From: Syngnathus acus
Taxonomy: Eukaryota > Chordata > Actinopteri > Syngnathiformes > Syngnathidae
Assembly: GCF_901709675.1 (NCBI RefSeq)
Contig: NC_051090.1
Location: forward strand, 9,190,842 to 9,254,841
DNA: 64,000 nucleotides
Direction of reading: 5' to 3'
The notes under the pieces are model-generated. The model was not told where the DNA came from. It did not search any database and saw only the letters and a program-made list of their open reading frames with translations. This document shows, one piece after another, positions 10,289 through 22,212 of the stretch. Numbering within the stretch: the stretch's first letter is position 1; the number at the start of each line of letters is the position of its first letter. The position numbers were made by a program, and so were the translations under genes.

Positions 10289-11207
10289 TTAGCAGATATC
10301 AAACTAGCATGGTGTTGAAGAACCTAGTGTATAATATTTCCCTGTTGTTTTTAATTCTCATTTACTTTTCTCCTGTGATTGTCAAGAGACAAAGCACACC
10401 TATGTTATTTATACTGCTTGAAAGACAACAGAATCAATCAGTGGATCATAACTTGTCAAGAGCTGGAGATTGTGCAATCTTGCCCGGTAGCTGGATGCAC
10501 TAGCCTTTGGTTTGTGAGCATTCCTTAACGCTCAGTTGAAGCAATTATTCGCTTCACTTGGCATATTTGTCCTGTATCATCAACTGAGACGACAGACGAT
10601 TTAAAAGGCACCTAACAGTTTCTCTGAAAGCCAACACATTCCTGATCGGCACTCTAATTTGTCCAATTAGGCAGCTAATGAGCTCATTTAAAGCTCAAGT
10701 GAACCTCTATAATGATGACTATAGCCGGCCAGGCAGATTTACATGGACAGGTGGTGGAAAAAGGTTAAGGTTGTCAAATGTTTGCAAAAACAAAACTGTT
10801 TGGAAGGTTTTTTTGTCTCATACACAAATCAATGAAGAATAAGATATGGTGTGCCAATGCCAAATCTTATTTTGAGAAAATTTCCTAGTAAGGTTGTGTT
10901 GTATTTGACATATTTTACCTTCCAATACCATCTTAACCCACAGCCTTGAAAGGGGTAATGTTGGGCCACTTGGAAAGCACTCTTGCCAAAGAAAGCAACG
11001 ATGTTGGAGGTGGCCCCTGCCAGCGCTGTGAAGCTTTTGTCTGGGAGTATGACAAGGTTAAAACTAAAGAACATAACCTCCCTGACGTGTCTGCTCTGCA
11101 AAATTAGGTTTGACTGCACTGTGCGTGCGAGCAAAGAATTAATGTGAACAGGCTGGACACAAAGACAGTGTAAAATATTCAAAAAAAACGACCCCACCCC
11201 CCACCCA
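10289..11207. other. Noncoding DNA, includes a CNE-like block near 10.6 kb
   Basis: No coding evidence. 10540-10760 is complex and homeodomain-site-rich (see findings). The rest is unremarkable. Confidence 0.5.
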
Positions 11208-11233
11208 CACACGCACACACACACACACACAAA
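11208..11233. repeat. (CA)n microsatellite
   Basis: Short CA run with one CG interruption, following a CCCCACCC-rich stretch. Confidence 0.9.
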
Positions 11234-11343
11234 AATCATTCATTTTCTCAGATACAGTTGCTAACATATCTGGTCTCAAACAAGACACTGTCAACATTCA
11301 AGTCACGTGTTTCCCACACCAACGATTATTGTACACCTTACCA

Positions 11344-11793
11344 CCAGGTTCCTGGTCCACCAACACCGCATCACTGGCGAAGAAGGCCCAGCGCCGCCTG
11401 TACTTCCTTCGGAAACTCAGGCGAGCGGGCGCTCCTCCGGCCGTCATGACTACGTTTTACCGCGGCACCATTGAGAGCGTCCTCTCCAGCTGTATTGCTG
11501 TTTGGGGTGGCAGCTGCACTGACTACGACTTGAAGGCCCTGCAGCGCATAGTGAAGGCGGCTGGTAAGACTATTGGTGCTTCTCTCCCCTCCTTGAAGGA
11601 CATTTACACCTCCCATCTCACCCGCAAGGCGACCAAGATTGTGAGTGATGTGAGTCACCCCACTCACTCTTTGTTTGATCTTCTGCCCTCTGGGAGGCGG
11701 TACAGGAGCCTGCGCTCCCGCACCACCAGACTCTCCAACAGCTTCATACTCCAGGCTGTTAGGATCCTGAACTCGCTCCCCCTTTCAGCGTAG
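11344..11793 (+). pseudogene. LINE ORF2 C-terminus (reverse-transcriptase 3' part), 5'-truncated
   Basis: Open frame of about 150 codons ending in TAG at 11793. The protein has the typical teleost CR1/L2/Rex1-clade C-terminal signature: KKAQRRLYFLRKLRRAG, then TTFYRGTIESVLSSCIAVW, LQRIVKAAGKTIG, and LLPSGRRYRSLRSRTTRLSN. This is the region downstream of the palm and thumb. The catalytic FADD box and the endonuclease are absent. The frame is intact over its whole length, so the copy is fairly young but dead on arrival because of 5' truncation. The upstream extension of the frame (before 11344) is not family-like. Confidence 0.88.
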
Positions 11794-12047
11794 CGTCCTG
11801 TTCTTTGCGCTGTGCTTACTGTCTGCTGTATGCATGCTGGCTCAGTTTTGCTCCTCTTATTTATTGGGTTATTGGTTTATTATTTATTCATCGCTCATTT
11901 TATTTATATTGTTATTTTTTGTGTATTATTTATTGTTTGTGTCGTCTACTTGTATGTCTCGTCACCGTGGGATAGAGGAAACGGAATTTCGGTTTCTTTG
12001 TGTGTCTTGACATATGAAGGGATTGACAATAAAGCTGACTTTGACAA
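11794..12047 (+). mobile_element. 3' UTR of the same LINE
   Basis: Follows the stop codon directly. TTATTTATT-rich sequence, then GTCACCGTGGGATAG, TTTCGGTTTCTTTGTGTGTC, and ATTGACAATAAAGC with poly(A) signal near the end. Shared with 2465-2716, proving the two loci belong to one family. Confidence 0.85.
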
Positions 12048-12299
12048 CATTTTTGGGCGTACATGATCCAAAAGTTCAGGGGTTCCAAAACATCCATTCT
12101 AACCACCGTTTGGTGGACGTTAAACTACTGACGGTTGATCGTTTTTCATATTATTAACATTTTTGTTTTATCTAAAGGGAAATCATACACTAAAATGTAA
12201 CCACCACCAAAAAAAAAACCGGAGCATCTTATATTGATTTTGAAATGTCAATTGGTAGTTTTTTCGCATCTGGAATTGTGGATTGACACTCATGGGAGA

Positions 12300-12400
12300 G
12301 GGTTAATCTTGTCAAAACAGGTGACACCCTGAACTCGCAGGGCACACAGACAAACCACCATTTGCACTCACACCTACGAGCAATTTGGAGAGCCCAGTCG
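12300..12400 (-). repeat. Teleost repeat fragment, reverse orientation
   Basis: GGTGACACCCTGAACTCGCAGGGCACACAGACAAACCACC-type order of blocks, seen as ACACCCTGAACTCGCAGGGC and CACTCACACCTACGAGCAAT, then TTTGGAGAGCCCA. Same family as 16975-17262 read from the other strand. Confidence 0.6.
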
Positions 12401-12464
12401 GCCTTTGGGTCATCAACCCTGTTGCAACAAAACAGTGAGTTTTAATGTGTTGCTGTCTCAATAT

Positions 12465-12560
12465 GCCCTCCGCGCCTGACTGGCAACCAGTCCAGGATGT
12501 AGTCTGCCTTCACCCCAAAGGGAACTAGGAGCCTGGCATAGGCTCCAAATTCTTGCAATT
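12465..12560 (+). repeat. Teleost repeat fragment, forward orientation
   Basis: CGCCTGACTGGCAACCAGTC, CAGGATGTAGTCTGCCTTCA and GGAGCCTGGCATAGGCTCC are decayed versions of the usual GATTGGCTGGCGACCAGT...CCTGCC...AGGCTCC blocks. Paired head-to-head with the fragment at 12300-12400. Confidence 0.6.
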
Positions 12561-12576
12561 CCAAACAACGCTGTAG

Positions 12577-12895
12577 CAGGGGTGTCAAACTCTTTTTTTT
12601 CGCGGGAGTCATAGCTTCTTTCGGAGGGCCATGATGACTGTCAACCCAAATAAATGTATGAGCACCTCATATTATATACAGTAAAACCTACAAAACAAAC
12701 TGACAAATAACTCGTTTTCAAATCAGACGAGTAAAAACTCTTCAAATCTATAAAAAAAAAAAGATATTAAAAGTGAAGACAATTTGCAATTCTAGTAATG
12801 ACACACGAATTTGATGCACGATTTGTCTTCGCGGGCCACATAAAATGATGTGGCAGGCCGTATCTGGCCCCCGGGCCTTGAGTTTGACACCTGTG
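12577..12895. mobile_element. hAT-type MITE (319 bp)
   Basis: Terminal inverted repeats CAGGGGTGTCAAACTC and GAGTTTGACACCTGTG match at 14 of 16 positions. Direct repeats CTGTAG flank it (12571-12576 and 12896-12901), 6 bp of a presumed 8-bp hAT duplication. Interior blocks GGAGGGCCATGATGACTGTC and GGCCGTATCTGGCCCCCGGG are typical of an abundant teleost non-autonomous hAT family. No transposase coding remains, so it relied on an enzyme supplied in trans. Confidence 0.85.
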
Positions 12896-12901
12896 CTGTA
12901 G

Positions 12902-15054
12902 AGAAAGGCCAGAGGGATGGATTTACCAGCATAGTACCGTTGGTGTTTAATTCTAGTTTACTCCCTAAGTGTCTACTACATGACATACACAATCACTCAA
13001 TATAAGTCTTACACAAGACTCATTGTCACACTTTTGAAGATGAGAAACAAGTGAGGGAAAGACCTGAATTACAATAGAGTATTTGACACAAACATACGTG
13101 CTCCTAAGAAAAAAATAAGGTGAGTGCAAAACAAGGTATCCAGCTCACGCACATGTCAACTTGCACAGTACAGTCTCGCACTCTCCTGTGCCGTCAGAAA
13201 AATGATGACACTCTCTGACCATTTCCAAGACATGCTTTGACAAACTGTGGAGGGGAAATGGGGCAAGTTGCCTCCAGATATCACACCTTTACAATGGTTC
13301 ATCCTAATAGGCAGGCGGGCGGGGTGGGTTGGTTGGTTTGTGTGTTGTGTTTTAAACATTGGGCTAGGCGCGACACCAACTGTGAGGCTGATCAGTTCGT
13401 TGATGAGTGACCTTCATGCAGGTTGTGAATACATGTTCAGTTAGTACACAAGTTGGTAAAATCATAGGCAAGCTCAAGCTAAAATTTTAGTTCTAGCTTT
13501 CAGCAAGCTCAACACGGCTAACTCAGTGTGCAGACATTTCAGTAAGTTCAATGCCATTTTACAAATGTCATTTTAATATAAACCACAAGTGACATTATTC
13601 AACATTAGATTTATTTCAAGTAATGAAAGTAGACATGCTGCTTTCATATTATAATAGAACCAATTCATTATTTAAGCCAAAGCCCAAAAATAAATCATTT
13701 ATGGTGATACAAACTTCCGTCTATTGTAAAAAGGCTTGCTGATACATATGTTTTTCCATTTCTAATATGATAATATTTTGGTTTTAGGTTGTGACCTTTC
13801 CAATTGACTTTCATCATTCGTGTTTTGCTGTGAAAAAAAAAAAAATGCCAGGCTACCTGTTCATCAGCAAATGGTGAAATTACCTGGACAGCGACAGCTG
13901 GTAAATGTAGAATACCATTTGACAAGTAAACATTGCAAGCAGAGATAAGCAGACTGTTGATTTGACCTTCACCAACTTATTGCAGTAAATTGCCTACTGT
14001 AGTTTTTGCTTAAAAAGCGTAAGGCCACATCTCACTGAACAGCGAAGAAAGGCTTTTTCATTCGAGTTTGCTTAAGGTTGAAAAGATGATCACCAGATAC
14101 ACAGACAGTAATATTGTTAAGAAACGAATTACCTTCAAATGCAAGTAACGAGTATGATGTAATATATTACATTTTGGACGTAACTTGCCAAACACAAATT
14201 CTAACAGGACCAGCCTTGGAAGAAACAAAACATTTGTGGTGATACATTTTAACAAGTTAACAGAAAATAAAAAAGATCTATTAAACTGATCAGTTTGGAT
14301 TAGCAACATGAGAAGGGTATTTTGTTTGGGTGAGAAAACGCATTTTCTTTACAGCTTCCATTAATGTGTTCATTAACTGTCAACAGGACTTTAGCAAATA
14401 TCCTGCTGATTGGTGTAAAAGAACATCTCTGTGCTATTACGCCTGGAAGAGACAATAGACTCTATAATGGATTCGTGTGGGAAATTGTAGAAGGCCTTCC
14501 TAGAAGTGCACTTAAGCAAAAATGCCGAATGACTCGACACATTGACTCTCGTGATGTCACTCGTGACTGTACATTTCTCTTTGAGGAACACCGTCTCTGA
14601 AAACAGTGCATGTGATGGATGTGACATTCACACCTATATTAAAATTATTTTTATGCAAGAAGTGTGTGTGAGTGTGTACACGTGCGTGTGTGTTGCATAT
14701 GTATGAGTTTCGGGGGTGGTGGGTGGTGCATTCATTTAACAAAATGAATAGCTCTCGGACTAAATTAAATTTCAGCTTGAATTAAATGATGGGAAGTGGT
14801 CGTGATGTGTGCTAGCAGATCGCTGTGGGAGAGCAATATTGCTAAAAGGCTTTTAGTGGATTAATTAATGTTTTCTTTTCCCTGCCTCAGTTTTTCTTCT
14901 TCCCCTGATCCAGGTACCCATAAACCTAAGCATTCCCTTTGTATTGGCATTTAGAAGCTTGAAAATGGCTGTATGCCAGCAGAGTATGCTGAATGTTGTT
15001 GCTTTAGTGTAACAACAGAATGGCTAGCTTGGATTTGAAACTAATAGGTAAAGG

Positions 15055-15056
<2 letters not shown>
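12902..15056. other. Unique noncoding DNA
   Basis: No recognisable gene or element. A TG-rich patch lies at 14660-14700. 14820-14940 is complex but unassigned. Confidence 0.5.

Positions 15057-15086
<30 letters not shown>
15057..15086. repeat. (TA)n microsatellite
   Basis: Perfect AT/TA dinucleotide run of about 30 bases. Confidence 0.95.
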
Positions 15087-15090
<4 letters not shown>

Positions 15091-16974
15091 CATCTACACA
15101 TATATGAAAAAACAGTAAGATAACATTGTTAATGTACTTTTGTGTTACAGTGGACAATCAGTTCAGTACACCAACCATTCAGCATCACATAAATCAAACC
15201 ATGATGCAAACAATTTGATTTGGTAATACAGAGGCTGAACATGCACACATGAAATCATTTCAGTTGTGTTTAAAATGTGAACCACAGTGAAAAGTATCAT
15301 GGGAAGTAATAACCAGGCTTGTTCTGATGACCAGGTTGAAGTATTGCAGTAAATAAAGTATGCCACCAAGAGTAATGATCCCTAATTCATCAAAAAATAA
15401 TACCCTGATTACCATAATGATAATAAGGAACGTTTGGCATTGGAACAAAGACATTTTCTTCTTCCAAGAGGGACATAACAGAGCATAACTGAGAAGCACA
15501 ATCCTAATGGAAGGTAACCCTGGCTTTAATATTGGTACAAAGGGTCTTATTAAAACCTGATAGCACAGTGGAGCTTTTCAGTGACTTCTCAGGCCTTCCA
15601 TTTTCTAATAAGCCATCTTAAGACCTGTGTGTTTTGACTGAGGGTTTTTGTTTTGGGTATTTGACAGTCGAGTGCCAACTGATACACCAAGAGTAAAAAT
15701 ATGCTCCAAAATGACACTGCTGTGTTTGGTACCAGCTCGTAGTCTGATAAGACACTACACTTTTGTGTGGATTTTTAGAAAGTGAAGTCTAAGCCCGATT
15801 GCCACCCTCCCTCTTCATCGGATCGACAACTGTATTGACAATGTAGGAATGCCACCTTTGTCATTCAGAAAATGAATACATTGTGATGTACAGTGATTTT
15901 TTGTTTTATTATATTCTACTGGACTGCATCAAGATGCACCTATAAGCCTTTTTCTCTGAGGAATGGTGCAATTCGCTGAACATGGAATACTTGGGCTATA
16001 TTTTGATGAATGTTTGAATGATATAATAAAACAAACTCAAACTCACAAGCGGTACATTTTAAAATATATTATTGAAGGTATTAGATTGCAAACACTAAAT
16101 TGCAATTACACTCGTTCCTTATAATTCTAATCACAGCATATCCCTGAAAATTAGCATCCCACTGAGTTTCAATTTGAATTTATAATTAAGGACTCCCAAG
16201 TGCTACATAATAGAGTTATTATTTGCCAGACACGCATTGCATCAACAGATTAAACGTTTTATGCTATGCAGTGCAGTGATGTCATCCTTATGAGGATAAT
16301 GTAATGTCTGCCCGAATTTGAGCCGAACCTAAACATATCTCTTTAAGAAGTTAAAAAACTTTGTAAGACTTCACAAAAACTTTCATTTGTCATAATGCCA
16401 ACTCTGGGTAAACAAACCTACCTTTTGAGTTTGCAATTCAACTTTACATGTCAAACGTAATTCATGAAAACAATTACGGTTACACATCTTCAAACACGTT
16501 TAACCTCGATCTTATGTCAGATGTCACAATCTTTGTGTTAGCCTTTTTCACCTAATTGGGAATGGCAAATTGGGAATTTGTGTTTCATATTTACAGGAAA
16601 CGTGGACACTTGTACAATTGGATAAATGTAGCTATAAACAGTTTTACAAGGTGGCAATGGTAGTTGCTCCCACCCTCACCAGATGCCTTGCAAGTTTAAA
16701 ATGCACTTCTATTCTAACTAAAATATATTGTTAAAATATTTCAAATAACATCTTTGGCAAACTCAAGTGTTATTAGTGGAGGTGTCACTGTCTGTCGTTT
16801 TCCCGGAAAAAAAATGTCTGTGGGCGATTAACTGAGCTCTTGCATTGTGCATTCTTGTTGTATTTTTTAATAGGCTACTTTTTATTTCTTTATTTTTCTT
16901 TTAAATGTTGCACTTTTGACAGTGTGAAGCACATTGGGTTAACTTGTGTATGAAATGCAATTCATGATGAATTG
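15087..16974. other. Unique noncoding DNA
   Basis: Nothing supportable as a gene or named repeat. Confidence 0.5.
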
Positions 16975-17262
16975 CCTTGTCTGTGTGGAATTTGTATGTT
17001 CTTACCGTGAGGCCTTGGGTTTCCCCCAGGTACTCTGGTTTCCCCCCGCATTCCAAAAATCTGCACGGTGGGTTAGGTGGGGACTGCAAATTGTCCAAAG
17101 GTGTGAGTGTGCTTAGTTGTTTGTGCCCTGCGATTGGCTGCCGACCAGTTCAGGATGTATCCTGCCTCTCGCCCAAAGTCAGTTGGGCAAGGCTCCATCA
17201 CACCCATGACCCTAGAAGAAGAGTGATACAGAGAATAGATAAACGGATGAATCACAATTGAC
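16975..17262 (+). repeat. Teleost interspersed repeat, near full-length
   Basis: Block order: GTGGAATTTGTATGTTCTTACC, GGTACTCTGGTTTCC, GCATTCCAAAAATCTGCA, AAATTGTCCAAAGGTGTGAG, CCCTGCGATTGGCTGCCGAC, CAGTTCAGGATGTATCCTGC, AAGGCTCCATCACACCCATG, and an end resembling a decayed GGAT tail. This is among the commonest interspersed repeats in teleosts. The copy is old and has no open frame. Confidence 0.8.
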
Positions 17263-20200
17263 TGAATTCACAAGATGCTACTTTATATTTTAATTTAACA
17301 CTGTAGAATTACAAATGCTATTCGTAATTTCGACCTTGAGATGTTCACGTATAAGCTTCTGTTATTACAAAGAAGCATGAAACTAATTTGGGTGCGGGAG
17401 CTCCCCCTTTAATTTTCTAGACATGAATATGAATGTGCAAGCAGGAGGAGAATAGAATGTGAGATGCAAACAATACATAGACAATTTCACCAGGAAAACT
17501 CGGGGTGGGGGGGTTGGGACGCCGTGACAAACACAAGCAGGAAAACACCATTACTAATTCAAAAGAAAAGATGATAGAACATGACAGGAAAAAAACATTA
17601 CTATGGGTAAAAAATACAGAATGAGAAGCCAAACAAAAGAGAAATGTTCAATCCCTGCAGCATTAATACGTTAAAAATGTGACGTGTACGTTAGAGACTG
17701 AAACAGAAGCTTCCCAATATCATTGTTGCAACGCCTTGGGTCAAAGGCACAAGTGTATTTAAGAGAAAGAAACGAATGTTTAAGTGGAAAGGCGAGATAA
17801 CGGAGCATGGCAAAGAGAGAGCACAAAATGCCTTTGTTGGCGAGTGTATTGCAGCACACTCAAATGGCATACTTTTGTTTGCCTGGAGAAGAAAGAGGTT
17901 TCTAAATTGATGTTCACTCGGAGTGCAGCATTATTTGCTGGCAGCAACTCTGGTCATTGTTTGATTATTCATCACCGCCATGGGTCATATATGATGAAAG
18001 TTTCTGACGGACAACAATTACTGTAAAATAAAATGGCCACTCTACTGGCACATGGATGATACATACTTTTCCTTCTCAGAATTCAAGCCCTTCACTTTTC
18101 CATTTTTTCTATGTCAAAGGTTTTCCTTGACACAGCATTTGTGTTATGTTTAATATTTATACATATATACTGCACCACAGAAAAGAGACAGCATTTCAAT
18201 TACGTTTTTTCATTAAATAGTATAAATAAATAAGAGAATAAAATGTAAAGCATGTTGTGAACAGGTTTTGACTACATGTAGCAAGCAAACAAACTCAGTT
18301 GGTTTGTTAGGAAAGTTTGGTGTTTGTCATGCCGTTTGAAGCTTTCTTTTTATCTGAAATCAAGGTCAAGGGAATCAAACAGAAGCTCTTCTCAGTCAAC
18401 TCATCTAGCTTTGCTTTTTTTTTTTGACAGGCGACATGGCTCCCCGAGGTGCATGTATCACCACACACATAGCACTTCACACTCAAGCTCGGTATGCAGT
18501 CATTAATTGGGAGTTTAAAGTAATGGTTACACTACTACACATACAGTTTTTATTTAATCTTTTAAAAAACTTTTAGCATTCATAACAGTCATTAACGGTT
18601 CTTCAGAACATCATTTTCATCTCCCCTGGTACTTTGCATACTTCTACATGTCTATATTTTGAGTCATGATGTCTGATTTATTGAGTGCTGCAATAATTTC
18701 TTTTCTTGAAATTGACTGTTCTCATCGCAAACCTTTCTCTTTACAGCAAGGTTTGAAGAATACATTAATACATGACCGAGACCAGGTGATGATTACTTGG
18801 TGTTACTTTCAGAAATATGTTTCTCAGAATGAGCTGTCATGAGCCAGATGGCCCCTGAGCTGCAAGTTTGAGACCTTTAAAGCTTCACTGTAAAGCATTT
18901 TATATCTATTGATCGATGGATTGATAACATTTTTTTTTTACCCGATTGGTTTCACTTCAGTCAGCATCGTAGGAGCAACTGTGTGTGGGAGAACAAATAA
19001 TAACATAACAATCTGGAAGTTATTGTCACTCACATTGCAAAAAGAAAATACATGTCCAAATATATTTAAATGAAACTGCTAAAAAATGCTACATCTATCG
19101 TAGATGAAAGTCAAAACTGGTTGGGCACTACGTACATATAAAAAGGTAACGGATTTCTTTTCTCCTAGAAACAATGTGTTGACTGTAACTAAAAATTAAG
19201 AGACACGTCATTTCAAGAAAATATTTCGTATGAAAAATGTTGCATGTTAGATACCATGTGAAGCAGGCCAATCATTCTGTGAGAATAGTTCAAATGAAAG
19301 AAAATAAAAGCCAATAAATACATATTTATGTTGTGCTGCAAGTGTGATCGTTTCAAATCTGTGTGAAAATATTTCACTGGGGATACATATATATAGTAAG
19401 TGGAGGAGGCGCCTTTCCAGACATGAGGCTGGTTTGCACTACTGGACAACAAACCATTAAAAAGCCTTTGAACCAACAGGGAAGTAGAGAAATAAAAGTG
19501 ACAGCCATTTGGGATGAGCCCTCTGCACTGAGGTCTCACATAAACCCTCTGGTCACTCCTGAAGCATTTATGTTTTGCTTGCAAATAAAGCTGACCTTAC
19601 AACACTATGCGGACAGCCCACGGTTGGCCTCTGGGCTGAGGGAAGATATGTTTTGAGTGTCCTTGTCACAAATGACTAGAAAAAGGCTGTAAAATGTTAG
19701 AATTAAAGTTCAAAATATGTTCTTGGAGGCGATGATGTCATAAACAGTCGAGGTTATAAGTGCATCTGCCTCTACTAGCTGCCAACAAGGGCAGACTGTA
19801 TCACTTATACAGAAACATACCCATATTGTATTCAGATTACTGTGTGCTAATTTTTCAAGTATTTTTCAAATTATTTATTTGCATCCCTGCATCCAAGGGC
19901 ATCAATAAAGGCCTCTTGCGGTTAAAAGTTAGGTTGTGACTTTCTAATTTAGAACATCTAAAATGTAAAAAATTAAAAAAAATTATATCACATTCACTGC
20001 TTGTCCATCTCTGGCCACTTCGTCCACCAACACCCCTTCTTTTCTTTAAAACAATATGGCGGCTGATTTTGGCCTCAGCAATGCATAATTAATTAATTGG
20101 ACAAGCCCGGCAGATGTGATCAGGTCACCTGCAATGGCTGGCTAACATGAAAATGAAGGCTGGCATTGGCTGAGCGAGCACCGAGCCCGTCACGAAGCGG

Positions 20201-21597
20201 GCAGCTGGTGCAACTTGGATGTTCAACCTGTTCACAGTAAGTATTGTCGACAACATCGACTGCAATGTTCTTTATTATGAATATTACATGAGCCACGCTT
20301 AGACGGCTGATATTTGTAAGATATATGGTCCCTCATTGCTAAGGGGCATTCTCCAGATGCCAAATATATTTCATGTGAACAGATGGAAATTTCCAAGGAG
20401 AAATAGACTGAGTGTGAGAGGTAGATGGGATGGTTTAGTGTGCATATTTGTGGGTGCATGTGTGAAAAATATTAAACTGTTAATGAGTATACAGCATTGT
20501 TTTATTTGTGCCCTCTGCTATACACTATATTGTGCTAATAGAGTGGAAATTGATTGCTTGCTCTACTTAGATGATTCTTTGAGTTATCCCCCATTCTTCA
20601 ATGGCCCAACAGGCTACATGTCTGTGACTAATGCCTACAGGGGGTCAAGTTTAATGTCTTTCTTTCATGTTGCGTCATGTAAGAAGGAGAGGTCACCGAA
20701 AAAGGTGAGGGAGTTTTCATTTGGCAGATTTTTTATTTGGCTCACAGAGATTACCTGACCCCCACCCCCCATAATGAGAGACAGAGAACGAGGAGCTGAG
20801 TCACGAGGCACAAAGTATTGCAGGTGGAATGACTTAAAACGCAGGCCTTTTAGTCATTAATGGAGATAATCTACTTTGAGTTTAAAGCACTTGCAGAAAT
20901 ATCACTTTCTTCGAACAGCATGATTATAAAGAATGGGCTGACAAGGCTTGCTGTACCATTTTCTACATTAATTACTTATTTTATTATTTTATGTATGTTG
21001 CAATGCAAATTCAAATTTCAATGCAATTTCAGATGTCATACAAGTAAAAGGAAGAAAGTCAAGGAAAGTAGGGAAATAGCAAATTCCTGCATACATGCAT
21101 GATGGCATATGTATACTGTCCAAGTTATACAGTGTATAGGCCTAGTAATTTACGTGTATTTTTGTAGAGCTGCTTTAAACATGCAATGCTGTATTTTTCT
21201 TGCAGACTTGGCTTCTGAATACTGTATGTTTGGGGGATTTGTCATGAGAGGAGAGAGGTGATATTGAGGAACCAAGTGCAGGAAAGCGAAACCAGGAATA
21301 CAGTTTTTGGTAGTTTACTAGTTAGCAAACAAAAAGCAAAACAAACTACTGACATACTAAAAAAAAAAAGTCGAAAATAAGAAGGGCCTTTGTAAACAAA
21401 AACATTGAATGGTTAACAAACAGTGACAAGACAATGTGACTGGTGCACACAATGAACAGACAAGGATGAAAGGAAGCAGGAAACTAAACACAAGCTGATG
21501 TACGGAAGCGTGGCACTGCCAATGCGGCGTAAAATCTTGTTGACTGGCAAACTGGCAGACTTGACTTGACTGACTTGACTTGAAATACATTTGAACG
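17263..21597. other. Mostly unique noncoding DNA with a CNE-like block at 20.03-20.22 kb
   Basis: No defensible exon. The 140-codon frame at 20336-20758 has no domain and is probably chance. 20030-20220 is discussed as a candidate conserved noncoding element. 21238-21590 has a TGTCATGA start and an LTR-like feel but no end or target duplication. Confidence 0.45.
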
Positions 21598-22212
21598 TAC
21601 CGTATTTTCAGGACTATAAGTCGCAGTTTTTGTCATAGTTTGGCCGGGGGTGCGACTTGTACTCAGGAGCGACTTATGTGTGAAATTATTAACATATTAT
21701 ATCATTTCACGTTATTTTCACACTAAACCGCATGAGGGCGCTTTCGGCCTGTGGACTAATTGTAACTGCAAATGACAATGAGTCTGACGTAAGTGACGTA
21801 GAAGAGGAAGCGCCGCATCTTCTCCCTCCAGAGTTAGCAGAGTTGTTTAAAACTGACACAGAGGCTGAAGATTTCATTGGATTTAGTGATTTGGAGTGAC
21901 ACGGATGATTTGGTAAATTTGTTAGCATGTTATTTATGCTATATATCTGAATAACTCTTAATATGTTACGTCAGGCACGTTCTTAGTTTGTTGGTTATGT
22001 GTTATGTAACGTTAGTATCTCGTACAATTATTCAGCCTGTTGTTTTTATTTTAGATTGCCTTTCAAGATGACATGTCTGTTCTTGGTGTTTGATTTTATC
22101 AAATAAATTTCCCCCAAAAATGTGACTTATACTCCAGTGCGACTTATATAGGTCTAGCTTCTTTATTATGCATTTTATGGCTGGTGCGACTTATAGTCCG
22201 GAAAATACGGTA
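21598..22212 (+). mobile_element. MITE-like element, 'ATAAGTCGC' family (copy B2), keeps transposase 3' end
   Basis: Inverted ends CCGTATTTTCAGGACTATAA and TTATAGTCCGGAAAATACGG, each with a TA duplication (21598-21599, 22211-22212). Between them, in order: a 55-codon frame ending at 21899, a 3' UTR, and an AATAAA poly(A) signal (22101-22106) just inside the right subterminal boxes (ACTTATACTCCAGTGCGACT). That order is expected if an autonomous transposon lost everything between its left end and its last exon. It has no catalytic domain, so it must be mobilised in trans. Confidence 0.88.
21732..21899 (+). pseudogene. Transposase C-terminal acidic tail (55 codons)
   Basis: Frame from ATG at 21732 to TGA at 21899. 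The residues are strongly acidic in the middle and at the end: NESDVSDVEEE, then LLPPELAELF, then TDTEAEDFIGFSDLE-stop. The same ending recurs in B1 as LSDTEDEEFEGFKDLE-stop. The ATG is probably internal to the lost parent protein rather than a true start. No DDE residues or helix-turn-helix are present. Conservation of acidic character between two diverged copies argues it was real coding sequence in the parent. A pogo/Tigger-like source is inferred from the TA target and acidic tail. Confidence 0.65.

Noticed and set aside
10059-10503. MDGWMDGW and IHPSIHPS repeat proteins
   Set aside because: Translation of the GGAT microsatellite.
20336-20758. 140-codon plus-strand frame
   Set aside because: No domain and typical noncoding composition; a frame this long is expected now and then in 64 kb of six-frame translation.
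21238-21590. Possible LTR starting TGTCATGA
   Set aside because: The start resembles LTR ends here, but no matching CA end and no 5-bp direct repeat were found.
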